Made by a program: the position numbers and the translations under genes
Source of the DNA: Vibrio genomosp. F10 str. ZF-129
GTDB taxonomy: Bacteria; Pseudomonadota; Gammaproteobacteria; Enterobacterales; Vibrionaceae
Direction: 5' to 3'
Length of the DNA: 64,000 bases
NCBI RefSeq assembly: GCF_000287055.2
Contig: NZ_AJYQ02000103.1
Coordinates: 30,772-94,771, forward strand
Part shown: positions 36,819 through 47,363 of the stretch, in pieces
Position numbering within the stretch: the stretch's first letter is position 1
Layout: each line of letters begins with the position of its first letter
The notes under the pieces: model-generated
What the model saw: the letters and a program-made list of their open reading frames with translations, nothing else
Told to the model about the DNA's origin: nothing
Database searches by the model: none

Positions 36819-38570
36819 TTACGCTTTTAAATCTAGCATTAGCGCTAGTAGCTCCCTTTTTTCGTCGGCTGATAAACCGATACTTCTTGCTTTGGCTTGT
36901 AGGTTTTCAATTTGTTTTTCAACACACTGGGCTAAAATTTTGTCCAGTGAGTCTAAAAATATGTCTTCTTGATTGTCTTCATTTGCCGGGATCTCCCAGC
37001 TGGCGAGACGAGACAGAAGTGCCTCATTTTTACTGTTGCGCCATTGTTCTAACAATTGGCCCGTGTTGATATGGGGATGCGCTCGACAGTATTCAAGGAC
37101 TTCTACCAATAAAGTTAACCCAGGTAGTGATATTTCTCTCACTGAGGAGAGATCGGGTACCATATCAGCATAGCTCGGATTTTGAATAAGCAAAGCGATA
37201 ACTTCTCGCATTGGCGTGCGCTTGATCTCTTTATGCGGTTGAGGTCGCGTTTCTTTTGTGTTTGCTTGTCGACGCTTTCCTTGGCCCATAAAGCCAGTCA
37301 GTTTATCCAGTTTTTCATCCAACTCTTTTTGTAAGCTGGCATCCGGGATTTTATCTATCAAATTGTTAGCAAGCGTGCGTAATGTTGACTTACCTTCACT
37401 GGTGCCTAGGTTAATATTTTGAGTGTTCACCAAATTATCAATTAAATAGTCAGACAGGGGGCTCGCCTGTTGAATCTCTTTTTCGAAAGCTTCTTTGCCA
37501 TGTTTACGAATAAAGCTATCAGGATCTTCACCATCGGGCAAGAATAGGAACTTAAGTGTATGCCCACTTTTGAGATAACTCAGCGCATTTTCTAGAGCTC
37601 GCCAAGCGGCTTCACGCCCAGCTCGGTCACCATCGTAGCAACAAACAACAGTATTGGTTTGTCGGAACAACACCTGTAAGTGATCGCCAGTGGTTGATGT
37701 TCCTAGCGAAGCGACAGAGTAATCTACTCCATATTGTGCGAGGGCAACGACATCCATATAGCCTTCCACCACTAAGATTTGTGGTGGCTCTCGATAGGCT
37801 TGCATGACTTCATAGAGCCCATAAAGCTCTTTGCCTTTATGGAATATAGGGGTTTCAGGTGAGTTGAGATACTTTGGCGTACCATCGCCTAAAACTCGGC
37901 CACCAAATCCGATGACTCGTCCACGACGATCATGAATCGGGAACATGACTCGACCACGAAAGCGATCGTACCTATTGCCCTTGTCGTTTTCAATTAACAT
38001 GCCGCCAGTGACGAGCATATCTTCAGCGTTACGCTGTTGACCAAAATTCTTGCGGACAGAATCCCACTCATCGGCGACATAACCGATCCCAAACTTTTGA
38101 ACAATCTCACCGGATAAGCCGCGTTCTTTTAGGTAATCAATGGCGACTTTACTGTTCGCGCTTTTTAATTGACTACGATAGAACTGCGAAATACTGCCCA
38201 TCAAATCATAAAGATTACGTTTTTGTTCGGTGTTGGCGGTCGGCTGATTGCTGACATTCCCACTCCTTTGCTCTCTAGGTACGTCTAAACCTAAAAAAGA
38301 GGCAAGTTCATCAATGGCTTCAACGAACTCTAAGCGTTCGTATTCCATCATGAAGTCGATAGCGTTGCCATGAGCACCACAGCCAAAGCAGTGATAAAAC
38401 TGTTTTTCCTGGCTTACGCTAAAAGAGGGGGTTTTTTCATTGTGGAATGGACAGCAAGCACCGTAGTTCTTACCTTTTTTCTTAAGTTTCACGCGTGCAT
38501 CGACAATGTCGACAATATCAAGTCGAGCAAGGAGGTCATCGATAAAACTTCTAGGGATGTGTCCTGCCAT
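36819..38570 (-). CDS. dnaG: DNA primase
   Basis: DnaG makes RNA primers for replication. The CHC2 zinc finger is intact (Cys40, His43, Cys61, Cys64), followed by the TOPRIM catalytic core (VEGYMDVVALAQYG and the DGDRAG motif) and the C-terminal DnaB-binding helical domain. The 583-residue length is normal. It lies between yqeY and rpoD in the macromolecular-synthesis operon. Confidence 0.97.
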   Translation of the reverse strand: MAGHIPRSFIDDLLARLDIVDIVDARVKLKKKGKNYGACCPFHNEKTPSFSVSQEKQFYHCFGCGAHGNAIDFMMEYERLEFVEAIDELASFLGLDVPREQRSGNVSNQPTANTEQKRNLYDLMGSISQFYRSQLKSANSKVAIDYLKERGLSGEIVQKFGIGYVADEWDSVRKNFGQQRNAEDMLVTGGMLIENDKGNRYDRFRGRVMFPIHDRRGRVIGFGGRVLGDGTPKYLNSPETPIFHKGKELYGLYEVMQAYREPPQILVVEGYMDVVALAQYGVDYSVASLGTSTTGDHLQVLFRQTNTVVCCYDGDRAGREAAWRALENALSYLKSGHTLKFLFLPDGEDPDSFIRKHGKEAFEKEIQQASPLSDYLIDNLVNTQNINLGTSEGKSTLRTLANNLIDKIPDASLQKELDEKLDKLTGFMGQGKRRQANTKETRPQPHKEIKRTPMREVIALLIQNPSYADMVPDLSSVREISLPGLTLLVEVLEYCRAHPHINTGQLLEQWRNSKNEALLSRLASWEIPANEDNQEDIFLDSLDKILAQCVEKQIENLQAKARSIGLSADEKRELLALMLDLKA

Positions 38571-38655
38571 AAAACCTAAGAAAAAAAGATTATATTAGAT
38601 ACAAACAAGCCGTGCGTCCAAAGGATAGCACGGCTTGCTGCAATATGATTTGGGT

Positions 38656-39099
38656 TTAAGCGAGTTTAGCGCGAACTAAACCACTGACTTTACCCATTTC
38701 TGCACGCCCTTGAATCTGAGGTTTTAACACGCCCATCACCTTGCCCATGTCTTGCATGCCCGCAGCACCAGATTCTTCTATTGCACTAACAATTAATGCA
38801 ACAACTTCATCTTCAGTAAGCGGTTGAGGCATGAAGGCCTCTAACACTGTGATTTCAGCTTTCTCAGTATCAGCCAAATCTTGACGATTAGCCGATTCAA
38901 ATTGAGCGACAGAATCGCGACGTTGTTTAACCATTTTTACCAGAATTGCAATAATGTCATCGTCGGTCAGAGTGATCCGCTCGTCGACTTCACGTTGCTT
39001 AATTGCTGAAAGGGCTAAACGAATAGTGCCAAGGCGCGATTTGTCCTTGGCTTTCATCGCTAATTTCTGCTCTTCTTTGAGTTGGTCAATAAGAGCCAT
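38656..39099 (-). CDS. yqeY: GatB/YqeY domain protein
   Basis: This 147-residue protein matches the YqeY family, related to the tRNA-binding tail of amidotransferase subunit GatB. It shows the N-terminal LIDQLKEEQKLAMKAKDK, the central AFMPQPLTEDEV and the GMQDMGKVMGVLKPQIQGRAEMG-type C-terminal motif. Its cellular role is not established. It lies between rpsU and dnaG, common in vibrios and many other bacteria. Confidence 0.92.
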   Translation of the reverse strand: MALIDQLKEEQKLAMKAKDKSRLGTIRLALSAIKQREVDERITLTDDDIIAILVKMVKQRRDSVAQFESANRQDLADTEKAEITVLEAFMPQPLTEDEVVALIVSAIEESGAAGMQDMGKVMGVLKPQIQGRAEMGKVSGLVRAKLA

Positions 39100-39126
39100 A
39101 ACTGGATTCCTTATGGGATTCAGTTA

Positions 39127-39342
39127 TTAGTACAGGCGAACGCGACGAGCGTTTTCGCGAGCTAGCTTCTTAGCGTGACGCTTTTGAGCTGCTGCTTTAG
39201 CGCGTTTGCGAACTGTAGTAGGTTTTTCGTAATGCTCACGACGACGCACTTCAGAAAGAATACCTGCTTTTTCACAAGAGCGCTTGAAACGACGTAGTGC
39301 AACGTCGAACGGTTCGTTTTCACGTACTTTAACTATTGGCAT
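39127..39342 (-). CDS. rpsU: 30S ribosomal protein bS21
   Basis: bS21 is a small, very basic protein of the 30S platform near the anti-Shine-Dalgarno helix. The 71 residues start [20 protein letters not shown] and end in the Arg/Lys-rich tail typical of the family. It is the first gene of the macromolecular-synthesis operon. I looked for the LexA box found at this place in E. coli and did not see one. Confidence 0.98.
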   Translation of the reverse strand: MPIVKVRENEPFDVALRRFKRSCEKAGILSEVRRREHYEKPTTVRKRAKAAAQKRHAKKLARENARRVRLY

Positions 39343-39467
39343 ATGCCTTTCACCTCAGGGGTTATTCATTATCGCTGGTCATTCATCGCCAAATCAGAGA
39401 AGTTACCCATCGAGCTAACTCTCATTTACGTTTGGTCGCTAACCAGCTTGATCAAAAATGGTGCGGA

Positions 39468-39497
39468 ATTTTAATCCGATCACCTTAGCTTTGTAAA
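39468..39497 (-). promoter_or_regulatory. Possible promoter of rpsU-yqeY-dnaG-rpoD
   Basis: On the minus strand TTTACA (39492-39497) and TAAAAT (39468-39473) are 18 bases apart, about 125 bases before rpsU. Other promoters are likely. Confidence 0.4.
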
Positions 39498-39599
39498 GCG
39501 TTTTATCGATTATTGTCTGTACAAAATTTGTTTGCAAAGCCAAGGCAGGGTAAGATTGCCGCAAATTCCCTCCATAGATAAAAGCATACAGAGAAAAAT

Positions 39600-40625
39600 A
39601 TGCGCATTATTGGTATTGAAACCTCGTGTGATGAAACGGGGATTGCGATTTATGATGATGAAAAAGGGCTCTTAGCTCACAAGCTTTATAGCCAAGTAAA
39701 ACTGCACGCTGATTACGGTGGTGTGGTACCAGAGCTGGCATCTCGCGATCACGTCAAAAAAACCATTCCATTAATTAAGGCCGCATTAAAAGAAGCGAAC
39801 TTAACATCAAAAGACATTGATGGAGTTGCATACACTGCTGGACCCGGGCTTGTGGGTGCATTACTCGTTGGCGCGACCATTGGGCGAAGTATCGCGTACG
39901 CTTGGGGCGTGCCAGCGGTTGCCGTTCACCATATGGAAGGGCATTTGTTGGCACCTATGCTGGAAGACAACCCGCCGCCGTTTCCTTTTGTGGCAGTGCT
40001 GGTCTCTGGTGGTCATAGCATGATGGTGGAAGTGCATGGTGTCGGTGAATATAAAATTCTTGGTGAATCGGTGGATGATGCCGCTGGGGAAGCGTTTGAT
40101 AAAACAGCGAAACTCATGGGGCTAGATTACCCAGGTGGACCGTTATTAGCTAAATTGGCAGAGAATGGCACTAAAGGGCGCTTCAAATTCCCTAGGCCGA
40201 TGACCGATAGACCTGGGCTTGATATGAGTTTTTCAGGTTTGAAGACTTTCACAGCCAATACCATTGCTGCTAACGATAACGACGATCAAACTCGTGCCGA
40301 TATTGCGTATGCGTTCCAAGAAGCCGTGTGTGATACGTTAGTGATTAAGTGCAAACGCGCATTACTTCAAACAGGCATGAAACGCATTGTGATTGCAGGT
40401 GGCGTGAGTGCGAATAAACAGCTTCGTCAATCTCTTGGTGAATTGGCGGAAAAAGTGGGTGGTGACGTTTATTATCCGCGTACTGAGTTTTGTACTGATA
40501 ATGGCGCCATGATTGCTTACGCGGGTATGCAGCGTCTTAAAAATGGTGAGACCAGTGATTTGTCGGTGCAAGCGATACCGCGTTGGCCGATTGACCAGCT
40601 TAAACCGGTTCGCTCAAATCCATAA
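39600..40625 (+). CDS. tsaD: tRNA threonylcarbamoyladenosine transferase TsaD
   Basis: TsaD transfers threonylcarbamoyl to A37 of ANN-decoding tRNAs together with TsaB and TsaE. The 341 residues begin [14 protein letters not shown] and carry the metal-binding His111 and His115 (HHMEGH), ASKHA-fold glycine motifs ([18 protein letters not shown]) and the late [13 protein letters not shown]. It is divergent from rpsU, as usual in gamma-proteobacteria. Confidence 0.97.
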   Translation: MRIIGIETSCDETGIAIYDDEKGLLAHKLYSQVKLHADYGGVVPELASRDHVKKTIPLIKAALKEANLTSKDIDGVAYTAGPGLVGALLVGATIGRSIAYAWGVPAVAVHHMEGHLLAPMLEDNPPPFPFVAVLVSGGHSMMVEVHGVGEYKILGESVDDAAGEAFDKTAKLMGLDYPGGPLLAKLAENGTKGRFKFPRPMTDRPGLDMSFSGLKTFTANTIAANDNDDQTRADIAYAFQEAVCDTLVIKCKRALLQTGMKRIVIAGGVSANKQLRQSLGELAEKVGGDVYYPRTEFCTDNGAMIAYAGMQRLKNGETSDLSVQAIPRWPIDQLKPVRSNP

Positions 40626-40657
40626 CGGCATAACGAGTGAAAATTAGATGTTTGTTT

Positions 40658-40686
40658 TAAGGTCTCATTATGAGGCCTTTTTTAAT
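40658..40686. terminator. Terminator between tsaD and plsY
   Basis: AAGGTCTCA (40659-40667) pairs with TGAGGCCTT (40671-40679, one G-U) around TTA, followed by T residues; it overlaps the 3' end of convergent plsY. Confidence 0.75.
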
Positions 40687-41279
40687 CCCTGTTTTTTCTC
40701 GCCCACTTTGGGTTCGGTGCCGTCTAATAAACGTCGAATATTTGGTCCATGACGAAACACAATTAAGCAACATAACATGGCCACAGGCAAGGTATATTGC
40801 GGCTTTATCAACCAGGTATAAAATGGGGTGAGAAGTACGGTAACCAGCGCAGCCAGAGAAGAATAACGAAATACAATCGCGACCGATAACCAAGTCAACA
40901 CAATGAGACCGGTGAGCCCTAGACCAATAGGCGCTATCGAGCCTAAGGCTGTAGCGACTCCTTTCCCCCCTTTAAAGTGAAAGAAGATAGGATACATATG
41001 GCCAAGGCAGGACGAGATCGCCACGATGCCTAAAAGAAACGAATCTATATCGAGGAAGTAGCCACCCCATACAGGAATGGTCCCTTTCAACATATCGCAC
41101 AATAACACCGCAGCGGCTGCTTTCTTTCCACCTACTCGTAGTACATTTGTCGCGCCTGGGTTTTTTGAACCGACTTCTCTGGGATCCTGAAGACGCAACA
41201 CTCGACAGATCAATACCGCACTCGAGATCGATCCGAGCAGATAGGCTGAAATGATCAATGTGAGAACAAGTGGGCTCAT
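40668..41279 (-). CDS. plsY: Glycerol-3-phosphate acyltransferase PlsY
   Basis: PlsY acylates glycerol 3-phosphate from acyl-phosphate, the first membrane step of phospholipid synthesis. I start at the ATG at 41279 (203 residues from [17 protein letters not shown]), which places the first membrane helix at the N-terminus; an upstream TTG at 41306 would add nine unlikely residues. Conserved motifs [17 protein letters not shown] and [10 protein letters not shown] are present among five or so membrane helices. It is divergent from folB, as in many enterics and vibrios. Confidence 0.94.
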   Translation of the reverse strand: MSPLVLTLIISAYLLGSISSAVLICRVLRLQDPREVGSKNPGATNVLRVGGKKAAAAVLLCDMLKGTIPVWGGYFLDIDSFLLGIVAISSCLGHMYPIFFHFKGGKGVATALGSIAPIGLGLTGLIVLTWLSVAIVFRYSSLAALVTVLLTPFYTWLIKPQYTLPVAMLCCLIVFRHGPNIRRLLDGTEPKVGEKKQGLKKAS

Positions 41280-41509
41280 GCAGTGTTTACTCGTGTAAAG
41301 CCCCAACTTATATAGAAGTTAGGAGAGTTAGGTAATAATAAAGGAGCGCTATGAAACAGATGCTCTAAAAGCAAGTAGTTGTTATCATATCGTGATTCAT
41401 ACCATCACACTACTCTCATATGAAGAAGTGAGTGTGATTGATTACCTCAGGATAGTAAGTTGTTTTGACCTACTTAGGTATCCGACCTCTACAAAGGACA
41501 GACTCCATC

Positions 41510-41863
41510 ATGGATAAAGTATTTATTGAACAGCTAGAAGTGATTACGACCATCGGTGTTTACGACTGGGAGCAAGAGATCAAACAGAAGCTCGTTCTTG
41601 ATATCGAAATGGCTCACAATAATCAACCTGCGGGAAAAAGTGATGATGTTGCGGACGCTCTCGATTACTTTGAAGTGAGTCAGGCTGTTTTAAAGCATAT
41701 TGAACACGGAACGTTTTTGTTGGTTGAACGCGTGGCTGAAGAAGTGGCAGAGTTGATCATGGGACGCTTTAATGTTCCTTGGATCAAAATTCGCTTAACC
41801 AAGCCAGGTGCGGTTGCTCAAGCTCGAGGTGTGGGAGTGATCATTGAGCGAGGCAAGCAATGA
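41510..41863 (+). CDS. folB: Dihydroneopterin aldolase
   Basis: FolB converts 7,8-dihydroneopterin to 6-hydroxymethyl-dihydropterin and glycolaldehyde in folate synthesis. The ATG at 41510, after AAAGGAC, gives 117 residues with the family start MDKVFIEQLEVITTIGVYDWEQ and the conserved C-terminal KPGAVAQARGVGV with catalytic Lys. Its stop overlaps the folK start (ATGA), so FolB and FolK, consecutive enzymes, are translationally coupled. Confidence 0.95.
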   Translation: MDKVFIEQLEVITTIGVYDWEQEIKQKLVLDIEMAHNNQPAGKSDDVADALDYFEVSQAVLKHIEHGTFLLVERVAEEVAELIMGRFNVPWIKIRLTKPGAVAQARGVGVIIERGKQ

Positions 41864-42354
41864 TCACCGCATACATTGGTGTAGGAACCAATGTAGAACG
41901 TGAAAAACACGTCGAGGCAGCGGTCAATGAACTTTCTTTGTTAGGTGAAGAACTAAGGCTATCGACGATCTATCAATGTGCGCCAGTTCATTTTGACGGG
42001 GATAATTTTTTTAATCTTGTAATAGAAATGAAAACCGCACTTTCTTTAACGGAACTTTCACAAGCATTACGTAACGTTGAAATGCGTTGGGGTCGATCGG
42101 ATTTTGCGCAAAAGTATCAAGATCGAACGTTAGATCTTGATATCATTTTGTTTGGGGAAGAGGTGAGCGAAAGTGATCCGCAATTACCAAGAAGTGACAT
42201 ATTCAAATACTCATTTGTTATTCAACCACTTTATGAATTGTGCCCTGATTTACACATTCCATTAGATGGAAGAACGGTCCAACAGGTTTGGAACCAGTCC
42301 ACTGATTTTGACACGTTAACCGGTATTGAACCCTGGTTTGAACTAAAGAAATAA
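41860..42354 (+). CDS. folK: 2-amino-4-hydroxy-6-hydroxymethyldihydropteridine pyrophosphokinase
   Basis: FolK pyrophosphorylates the FolB product, the next step to dihydropteroate. The 164 residues contain the HPPK signatures [39 protein letters not shown] and the core DLDI metal-binding acids. It differs from E. coli FolK in the C-terminal part and is most like the second FolK type of vibrios that follows folB. It overlaps folB by four bases and precedes uppP by ten. Confidence 0.9.
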   Translation: MITAYIGVGTNVEREKHVEAAVNELSLLGEELRLSTIYQCAPVHFDGDNFFNLVIEMKTALSLTELSQALRNVEMRWGRSDFAQKYQDRTLDLDIILFGEEVSESDPQLPRSDIFKYSFVIQPLYELCPDLHIPLDGRTVQQVWNQSTDFDTLTGIEPWFELKK

Positions 42355-42364
42355 TGAGATTTTA

Positions 42365-43168
42365 ATGAGTTATATTGAAGCTTTTGTCCTTGCCCTTATT
42401 CAAGGACTGACGGAATTTTTACCTATTTCCAGCTCTGCGCATTTAATTTTACCTTCTGCTGTCTTGGGTTGGGAAGATCAAGGTTTAGCGTTTGATGTCG
42501 CTGTACATGTGGGTACATTAGCCGCAGTGATCATCTATTTTCGTAAAGAAGTGATCTCACTACTCAGTGCTTTTTTAGGATCCATCTTTAAAGGCGAACG
42601 AAGTAAAGAATCAAAACTGGCCTGGATGATCATTCTAGCGACGATCCCCGCCTGTGTGTTTGGTCTGTTCATGAAAGATCTGATCGAAATATATTTACGT
42701 AGTGCTTGGGTTATTGCTACGACGACCATCGTCTTTGGTTTATTGCTTTGGTATGTCGATAAAAATGCCACTTTGGTCGACGACGAATACCAAGCTGATT
42801 GGAAAAAATCACTGTTTATTGGTGTTTCACAAGCCTTGGCAATGATCCCCGGCACCTCTCGCTCTGGCGCCACGATAACAGCGGCAATGTATTTGGGGTT
42901 TACTCGTGAGGCGGCGGCTCGATTTTCATTTCTTATGTCGATTCCGATCATCTTACTGGCTGGCGGCTACTTGGGGCTAAAGCTTATTTCCAGTGGTGAG
43001 CCGGTTCATTTAGGTGTGCTGATGACAGGAATCGTAACGTCATTTGTCAGTGCTTATATCTGTATTCATCTATTTTTGAAACTGATTTCGCGTATGGGTA
43101 TGACACCGTTTGTCATATACCGCCTAATACTGGGCTTCGGATTGTTTGCATTTTTACTGTTTAACTAG
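42365..43168 (+). CDS. uppP: Undecaprenyl-diphosphatase UppP (BacA)
   Basis: UppP dephosphorylates undecaprenyl diphosphate to recycle the lipid carrier of cell-wall synthesis; overproduction gives bacitracin resistance. The 267-residue polytopic protein has both active-site loops, [14 protein letters not shown] (residues about 15-28) and PGTSRSGAT (about 160-168), and about eight membrane helices. It is the third gene of folB-folK-uppP. Confidence 0.96.
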   Translation: MSYIEAFVLALIQGLTEFLPISSSAHLILPSAVLGWEDQGLAFDVAVHVGTLAAVIIYFRKEVISLLSAFLGSIFKGERSKESKLAWMIILATIPACVFGLFMKDLIEIYLRSAWVIATTTIVFGLLLWYVDKNATLVDDEYQADWKKSLFIGVSQALAMIPGTSRSGATITAAMYLGFTREAAARFSFLMSIPIILLAGGYLGLKLISSGEPVHLGVLMTGIVTSFVSAYICIHLFLKLISRMGMTPFVIYRLILGFGLFAFLLFN

Positions 43169-43351
43169 GGCGTAATGAGTCTGTTGCATTTAGGTGGTGC
43201 TTGTTAAAGAGCGCCACTTGCTAACGGATCCCTGTTTGTAATGGATTCCTTGCTTGTTAAGGATCCTTAGTGTGTACGACCTCGCTTGAAAAGCGCCATT
43301 GTGGTATATATGTTGCCTTTCAGTCTCTTTCTCCTTTACTGCGTTACGATT

Positions 43352-43633
43352 ATGCGAATTTTTGTTTTGACCTTAACACTCCTGTTCGGCTGGCTGCAGT
43401 ACACATTGTGGTTTGGCAAAAACGGCATTATTGATTTCAATCTAGTGAATAGTGAGATTCAAGCTCAGCATCGAGTGAACGATAATCTTCGTGCTCGTAA
43501 TGATGAAATGTTTGCTGAAATTGATGACTTGCGCCAAGGCTTAGATGCCATTGAAGAGCGAGCAAGACATGAGCTTGGTATGGTAAAAGAAGGAGAAACT
43601 TTCTACCGCTTGATTGGAGAGGAATCACACTAG
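43352..43633 (+). CDS. ftsB: Cell-division protein FtsB
   Basis: FtsB is a bitopic divisome protein that forms the FtsQLB complex and helps activate septal synthesis. The ATG at 43352 gives 93 residues with one membrane helix (about 3-21) and a periplasmic coiled coil (about 30-70), as in E. coli FtsB. The open frame extends upstream by 22 codons, but that gives an atypical N-terminus. It precedes ispD with a 1-base gap. Confidence 0.95.
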   Translation: MRIFVLTLTLLFGWLQYTLWFGKNGIIDFNLVNSEIQAQHRVNDNLRARNDEMFAEIDDLRQGLDAIEERARHELGMVKEGETFYRLIGEESH

Positions 43634-43634
43634 A

Positions 43635-44360
43635 ATGCCAAATAAACATTCCCCAAACTCCATCGTAGCTATCGTGCCTGCTGCGGGCGTGGGCAGCCGA
43701 ATGAAGGTTGATCGTCCGAAACAGTATTTAACGATAAACGATACGGCCATTTTAGAACACACCGTCCTTAAGCTACTTTCTCACCCTAAGATTGATACGG
43801 TGGTTGTCTCGGTCACAGATGGTGATCCTTATTTCTCAAGTTTATCCATTGCCAATCAATCGAATGTCATCCGTGTTAGTGGTGGAAAAGAGCGGGCTGA
43901 CTCTGTGTTATCCGCATTAGAGTATCTGAATCAAGAAAACGTATCAGAATGGGTGTTAGTCCACGATGCCGCGAGGCCCTGCGTACAACTCAAAGATATT
44001 GACCGTTTGATTGAGACGGCTTTAGCCCATGAGGTTGGCGCGATATTGGCTTGCCCGGTACGAGATACAATGAAACGCTCCGATAGCACCAATAATATCG
44101 ACTCAACCGTCGAACGAAATAACCTATGGCATGCATTAACGCCACAAATGTTTCGAACAAGCTCGCTTTATCACGCACTCAATGACGCGTTAAAAGCTGA
44201 AGCAACCATTACCGATGAAGCATCGGCAATGGAACGACTCGGCCTTGCGCCTGCGTTGGTTCATGGCCGTTCTGACAATATTAAAATCACTCAACCGGAA
44301 GACTTGTCTTTGGCTGAGTTTTATTTAAGCCATAATAAGGAAAAAGAGTCATGCGAATAG
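43635..44360 (+). CDS. ispD: 2-C-methyl-D-erythritol 4-phosphate cytidylyltransferase
   Basis: IspD makes CDP-methylerythritol in the MEP isoprenoid pathway. The 241-residue protein, started at the ATG right after the ftsB stop, has the nucleotidyltransferase motif [18 protein letters not shown] and the substrate-binding segments VHDAARPC and [15 protein letters not shown] 21 bases upstream with its own GAGAGG is less likely. The stop overlaps ispF by ten bases. Confidence 0.96.
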   Translation: MPNKHSPNSIVAIVPAAGVGSRMKVDRPKQYLTINDTAILEHTVLKLLSHPKIDTVVVSVTDGDPYFSSLSIANQSNVIRVSGGKERADSVLSALEYLNQENVSEWVLVHDAARPCVQLKDIDRLIETALAHEVGAILACPVRDTMKRSDSTNNIDSTVERNNLWHALTPQMFRTSSLYHALNDALKAEATITDEASAMERLGLAPALVHGRSDNIKITQPEDLSLAEFYLSHNKEKESCE

Positions 44361-44824
44361 GCCATGGTTTTGATGTGCATAAATTCGGTGGTCAAGGCCC
44401 CGTCATTATTGGTGGAGTCGCGATTCCTTACGAACAAGGGCTCCTTGCCCATTCCGATGGTGATGTCGCTTTACACGCATTAAGTGATGCTTTGCTTGGT
44501 GCGATTGCCGCGGGTGACATCGGGCGTCATTTTCCCGATACCGATGATAAGTGGAAAGGGGCTGATAGCCGAGAGCTGCTAAAAGATGTTTATCGTCGCG
44601 TAAAAGACCAAGGTTATATACTGGGTAATGCAGACATTACTATCATGGCCCAATCACCCAAAATGGCGCCACACATTGAAGCAATGTGCGCGGCGATCGC
44701 TCAAGATTTAGAAACGGATCTTAGCAATGTCAACGTGAAAGCAACAACGACAGAGCGGCTTGGCTTTACTGGACGGAAAGAAGGCATTGCGTGTGAAGCG
44801 GTTGTATTGCTCATGAAAAAATAA
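44351..44824 (+). CDS. ispF: 2-C-methyl-D-erythritol 2,4-cyclodiphosphate synthase
   Basis: IspF closes the cyclodiphosphate in the MEP pathway. Zinc ligands Asp8, His10 and His42 are present ([18 protein letters not shown]), as is the C-terminal [14 protein letters not shown]. It is 157 residues long, a typical length, and overlaps ispD, so the two non-consecutive pathway enzymes are coupled as in many proteobacteria. Confidence 0.97.
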   Translation: MRIGHGFDVHKFGGQGPVIIGGVAIPYEQGLLAHSDGDVALHALSDALLGAIAAGDIGRHFPDTDDKWKGADSRELLKDVYRRVKDQGYILGNADITIMAQSPKMAPHIEAMCAAIAQDLETDLSNVNVKATTTERLGFTGRKEGIACEAVVLLMKK

Positions 44825-44923
44825 CGCCACTCACCATAGAAAAAGCATGATTAATAGAGTAGCGCTTGCAGTAGCGGTACGTTAAAACCCAATTAAACAG
44901 TCACACGGTGACGGAAGAAAACT

Positions 44924-45964
44924 ATGTCAGATGTTTTATCTCAGTTTCATTACTTACACGGTAAACCAAGCGCAAAAGCAAAACTCAAAGCCAAAGCTGA
45001 AGATTTTAAAGTCAGTGAAGATCTCGGTTATGAGTTTACAGGCTCTGGTGAGCATCTGATGATACGCATACGAAAAACGGGAGAGAACACCAGCTTCGTT
45101 GCCAATGAACTTGCTAAGGCCTGCCAGGTCAAATCTAAAGATATTAGCTGGGCTGGATTAAAAGATCGCCATGCAGTAACAGAGCAGTGGCTCAGTGTTC
45201 ACTTACCGACAGGCGAAACTCCGGACTTCAGTGCTTTTTTGGCTCAATACCCAAGCATTGAAATATTAGACACTCAGCGCCATAACAAAAAACTGCGTCC
45301 AGGCGATCTTGCGGGCAATGATTTTGAGATAACCTTGTCTGATGTCACCAATGTTGAACAGGTTATTGAACGCATTGAAAAAATAGAAAAACTGGGCGTG
45401 CCAAACTATTTTGGCAGTCAACGTTTTGGTCATCAGGGAAATAACCTTGAGGAAGCTCGTCGTTGGGGGCGTGACAATGTTCGAACGCGTAATCAGAATC
45501 AGCGTAGCTTGTATTTGTCATCTGCTCGTTCATGGATATTTAACAAAATAGTGTCAGCTCGTATAGAGCAAGGTGTCTTCGATACGTTATTGGTGGGCGA
45601 TGTCGTTTCAGGCAGTGAGTCGGGCTTAGTGACCGAGGACAATATTGCCTCACTACAACAAGCTCTGAGCCGAAAAGATATTCAAATTACAGCAGCGATG
45701 GCCGGTGACAATGAGCTGCCAACAAAGGGCAAAGCACAAGAACTAGAGCTGCCTAACCTAGACAGTGAACCCGACTTAATGGCTTTGATTCGAGGCAATC
45801 GCATGCGACACGATCGCAGAGCTGTGCTTTTACAGCCTAAAAATTTCACATGGACACATAATGAAAACAGCGTGACATTAACGTTCTCATTAGATTCAGG
45901 GAGTTTCGCGACCTCTATTGTTAGAGAGTTGGTGGAAGAAGAAGTGGTAGAGAGAGTGTACTAA
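44924..45964 (+). CDS. truD: tRNA pseudouridine(13) synthase TruD
   Basis: TruD isomerises U13 of tRNA-Glu to pseudouridine. The catalytic Asp81 lies in WAGLKDRHAVTEQW, and the TruD-specific NYFGSQRFGHQGNN motif (about 164-177) and the TRUD insertion domain follow, over 346 residues. It lies about 100 bases after ispF and six before surE. Confidence 0.96.
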   Translation: MSDVLSQFHYLHGKPSAKAKLKAKAEDFKVSEDLGYEFTGSGEHLMIRIRKTGENTSFVANELAKACQVKSKDISWAGLKDRHAVTEQWLSVHLPTGETPDFSAFLAQYPSIEILDTQRHNKKLRPGDLAGNDFEITLSDVTNVEQVIERIEKIEKLGVPNYFGSQRFGHQGNNLEEARRWGRDNVRTRNQNQRSLYLSSARSWIFNKIVSARIEQGVFDTLLVGDVVSGSESGLVTEDNIASLQQALSRKDIQITAAMAGDNELPTKGKAQELELPNLDSEPDLMALIRGNRMRHDRRAVLLQPKNFTWTHNENSVTLTFSLDSGSFATSIVRELVEEEVVERVY

Positions 45965-45970
45965 AGCAAA

Positions 45971-46738
45971 ATGAATATGAAGCCAAAGTTAAAAGTATTA
46001 CTAAGTAACGACGATGGTGTTCACGCAAAAGGCCTCCATGCATTAGCGAACGCACTAAAAGATATCGCAGAGATAGTGATTGTTGCTCCTGATCGTAATC
46101 GTTCAGGGGCATCAAATTCATTGACGTTAGAGCAGCCACTAAGAGTGAACGAAATATCACCTTCTGTATATTCAGTTCAGGGAACCCCGACCGACTGCGT
46201 CCATTTTGCACTGAATGAATTGATGAAAGATGATCTCCCTGATTTGGTATTAACGGGTATTAACCACGGTGCTAATCTTGGTGATGATGTGCTTTATTCA
46301 GGCACGGTCGCGGCGGCAATGGAAGGGCATTTTTTGGGGGTGCAGTCGATCGCCTTTTCATTAGTAGGAAAGGTCAATTTTGATGTGGCTGCGCAAGTGG
46401 CTAAAAATATCGTCGAGCAACATATGGCTCAGCCTATCCCAACCAATCGATTGCTCAATGTCAATATTCCAGATGTCGATAGCCACCATGATTTAAAGAT
46501 CAAAGTGACACGATTAGGTGCCCGTCATCACGCTGAGAATATGATAAAGCAGCAAGATCCGCGTGGGCATGATATTTATTGGTTAGGCCCCCCAGGAAAA
46601 GAGCAAGATGCTGGTGAGGGAACGGACTTTTATGCCGTAGATAAACGACAGGTTTCAGTGACGCCACTTCAAGTGGACCTCACCGCACACGAATCTTTAC
46701 GAGCTATGGAACATTGGTTTAAGGAAAAAGCACTATGA
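45971..46738 (+). CDS. surE: 5'/3'-nucleotidase SurE
   Basis: SurE is a metal-dependent phosphatase acting on nucleoside monophosphates and short polyphosphates in stationary phase. The 255 residues carry the metal-binding [11 protein letters not shown] motif at the N-terminus, [14 protein letters not shown] and the [18 protein letters not shown] loop. A second ATG two codons in is also possible. It overlaps pcm by four bases. Confidence 0.96.
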   Translation: MNMKPKLKVLLSNDDGVHAKGLHALANALKDIAEIVIVAPDRNRSGASNSLTLEQPLRVNEISPSVYSVQGTPTDCVHFALNELMKDDLPDLVLTGINHGANLGDDVLYSGTVAAAMEGHFLGVQSIAFSLVGKVNFDVAAQVAKNIVEQHMAQPIPTNRLLNVNIPDVDSHHDLKIKVTRLGARHHAENMIKQQDPRGHDIYWLGPPGKEQDAGEGTDFYAVDKRQVSVTPLQVDLTAHESLRAMEHWFKEKAL

Positions 46739-47361
46739 CAAACCCACATGCAGACAAGCTGATAGAGTTTCTTGTCGCGAGTGGTATTAAAGACCCGCGA
46801 GTATTACAAGCCATTCATAACCTTCCCCGAGAGAGCTTTGTTTCTCAGGCAATGATTCATCAAGCTTACGACAACAATGCTTTACCTATTGGGCAAGGGC
46901 AGACCATCTCTCAGCCTTACATTGTTGCAAAAATGACAGAATTGCTCGGTTTAAAAAGCAACAGCAAGGTCTTAGAAGTTGGTACGGGTTCGGGTTATCA
47001 AACCGCCGTATTGGCGCAATTAGTCGATCATGTTCATTCCATTGAAAGAATTAAAGCGTTGCAATGGGATGCCAAAAGACGTTTAAAGCAATTGGATCTG
47101 TATAACATCTCCACCAAACATGGTGATGGCTGGAAAGGGTGGGCCAATAAAGCGCCATTCGATGCCATTATTGTTACCGCTGCTCCAAACAGCGTACCTG
47201 AGGCATTGCTCGAGCAGCTTGCGGAAGGTGGAAGAATGATCATTCCTGTTGGAGAAGAAGAGCAGCAGCTCATAAAGATCACTCGGCAAGGCAGTGAGTA
47301 TCTTTATGAGAATATAGAGATGGTGCGTTTTGTCCCTCTCGTTGCCGGTGATCTTGCGTAA
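46735..47361 (+). CDS. pcm: Protein-L-isoaspartate O-methyltransferase
   Basis: Pcm methylates isoaspartyl residues in aged proteins to start their repair, using S-adenosylmethionine. The SAM-binding motif [16 protein letters not shown], the PCMT signature [14 protein letters not shown] and the C-terminal RFVPLV are present in 208 residues. It is coupled to surE by ATGA overlap and precedes nlpD by two bases. Confidence 0.97.
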   Translation: MTNPHADKLIEFLVASGIKDPRVLQAIHNLPRESFVSQAMIHQAYDNNALPIGQGQTISQPYIVAKMTELLGLKSNSKVLEVGTGSGYQTAVLAQLVDHVHSIERIKALQWDAKRRLKQLDLYNISTKHGDGWKGWANKAPFDAIIVTAAPNSVPEALLEQLAEGGRMIIPVGEEEQQLIKITRQGSEYLYENIEMVRFVPLVAGDLA

Positions 47362-47363
47362 CG

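Noticed and set aside
39343..39599. A LexA box upstream of rpsU as in E. coli
   Set aside because: CTGTACAAAATTTGTT near 39520 lacks the ACAG half, so the SOS pattern is not met.
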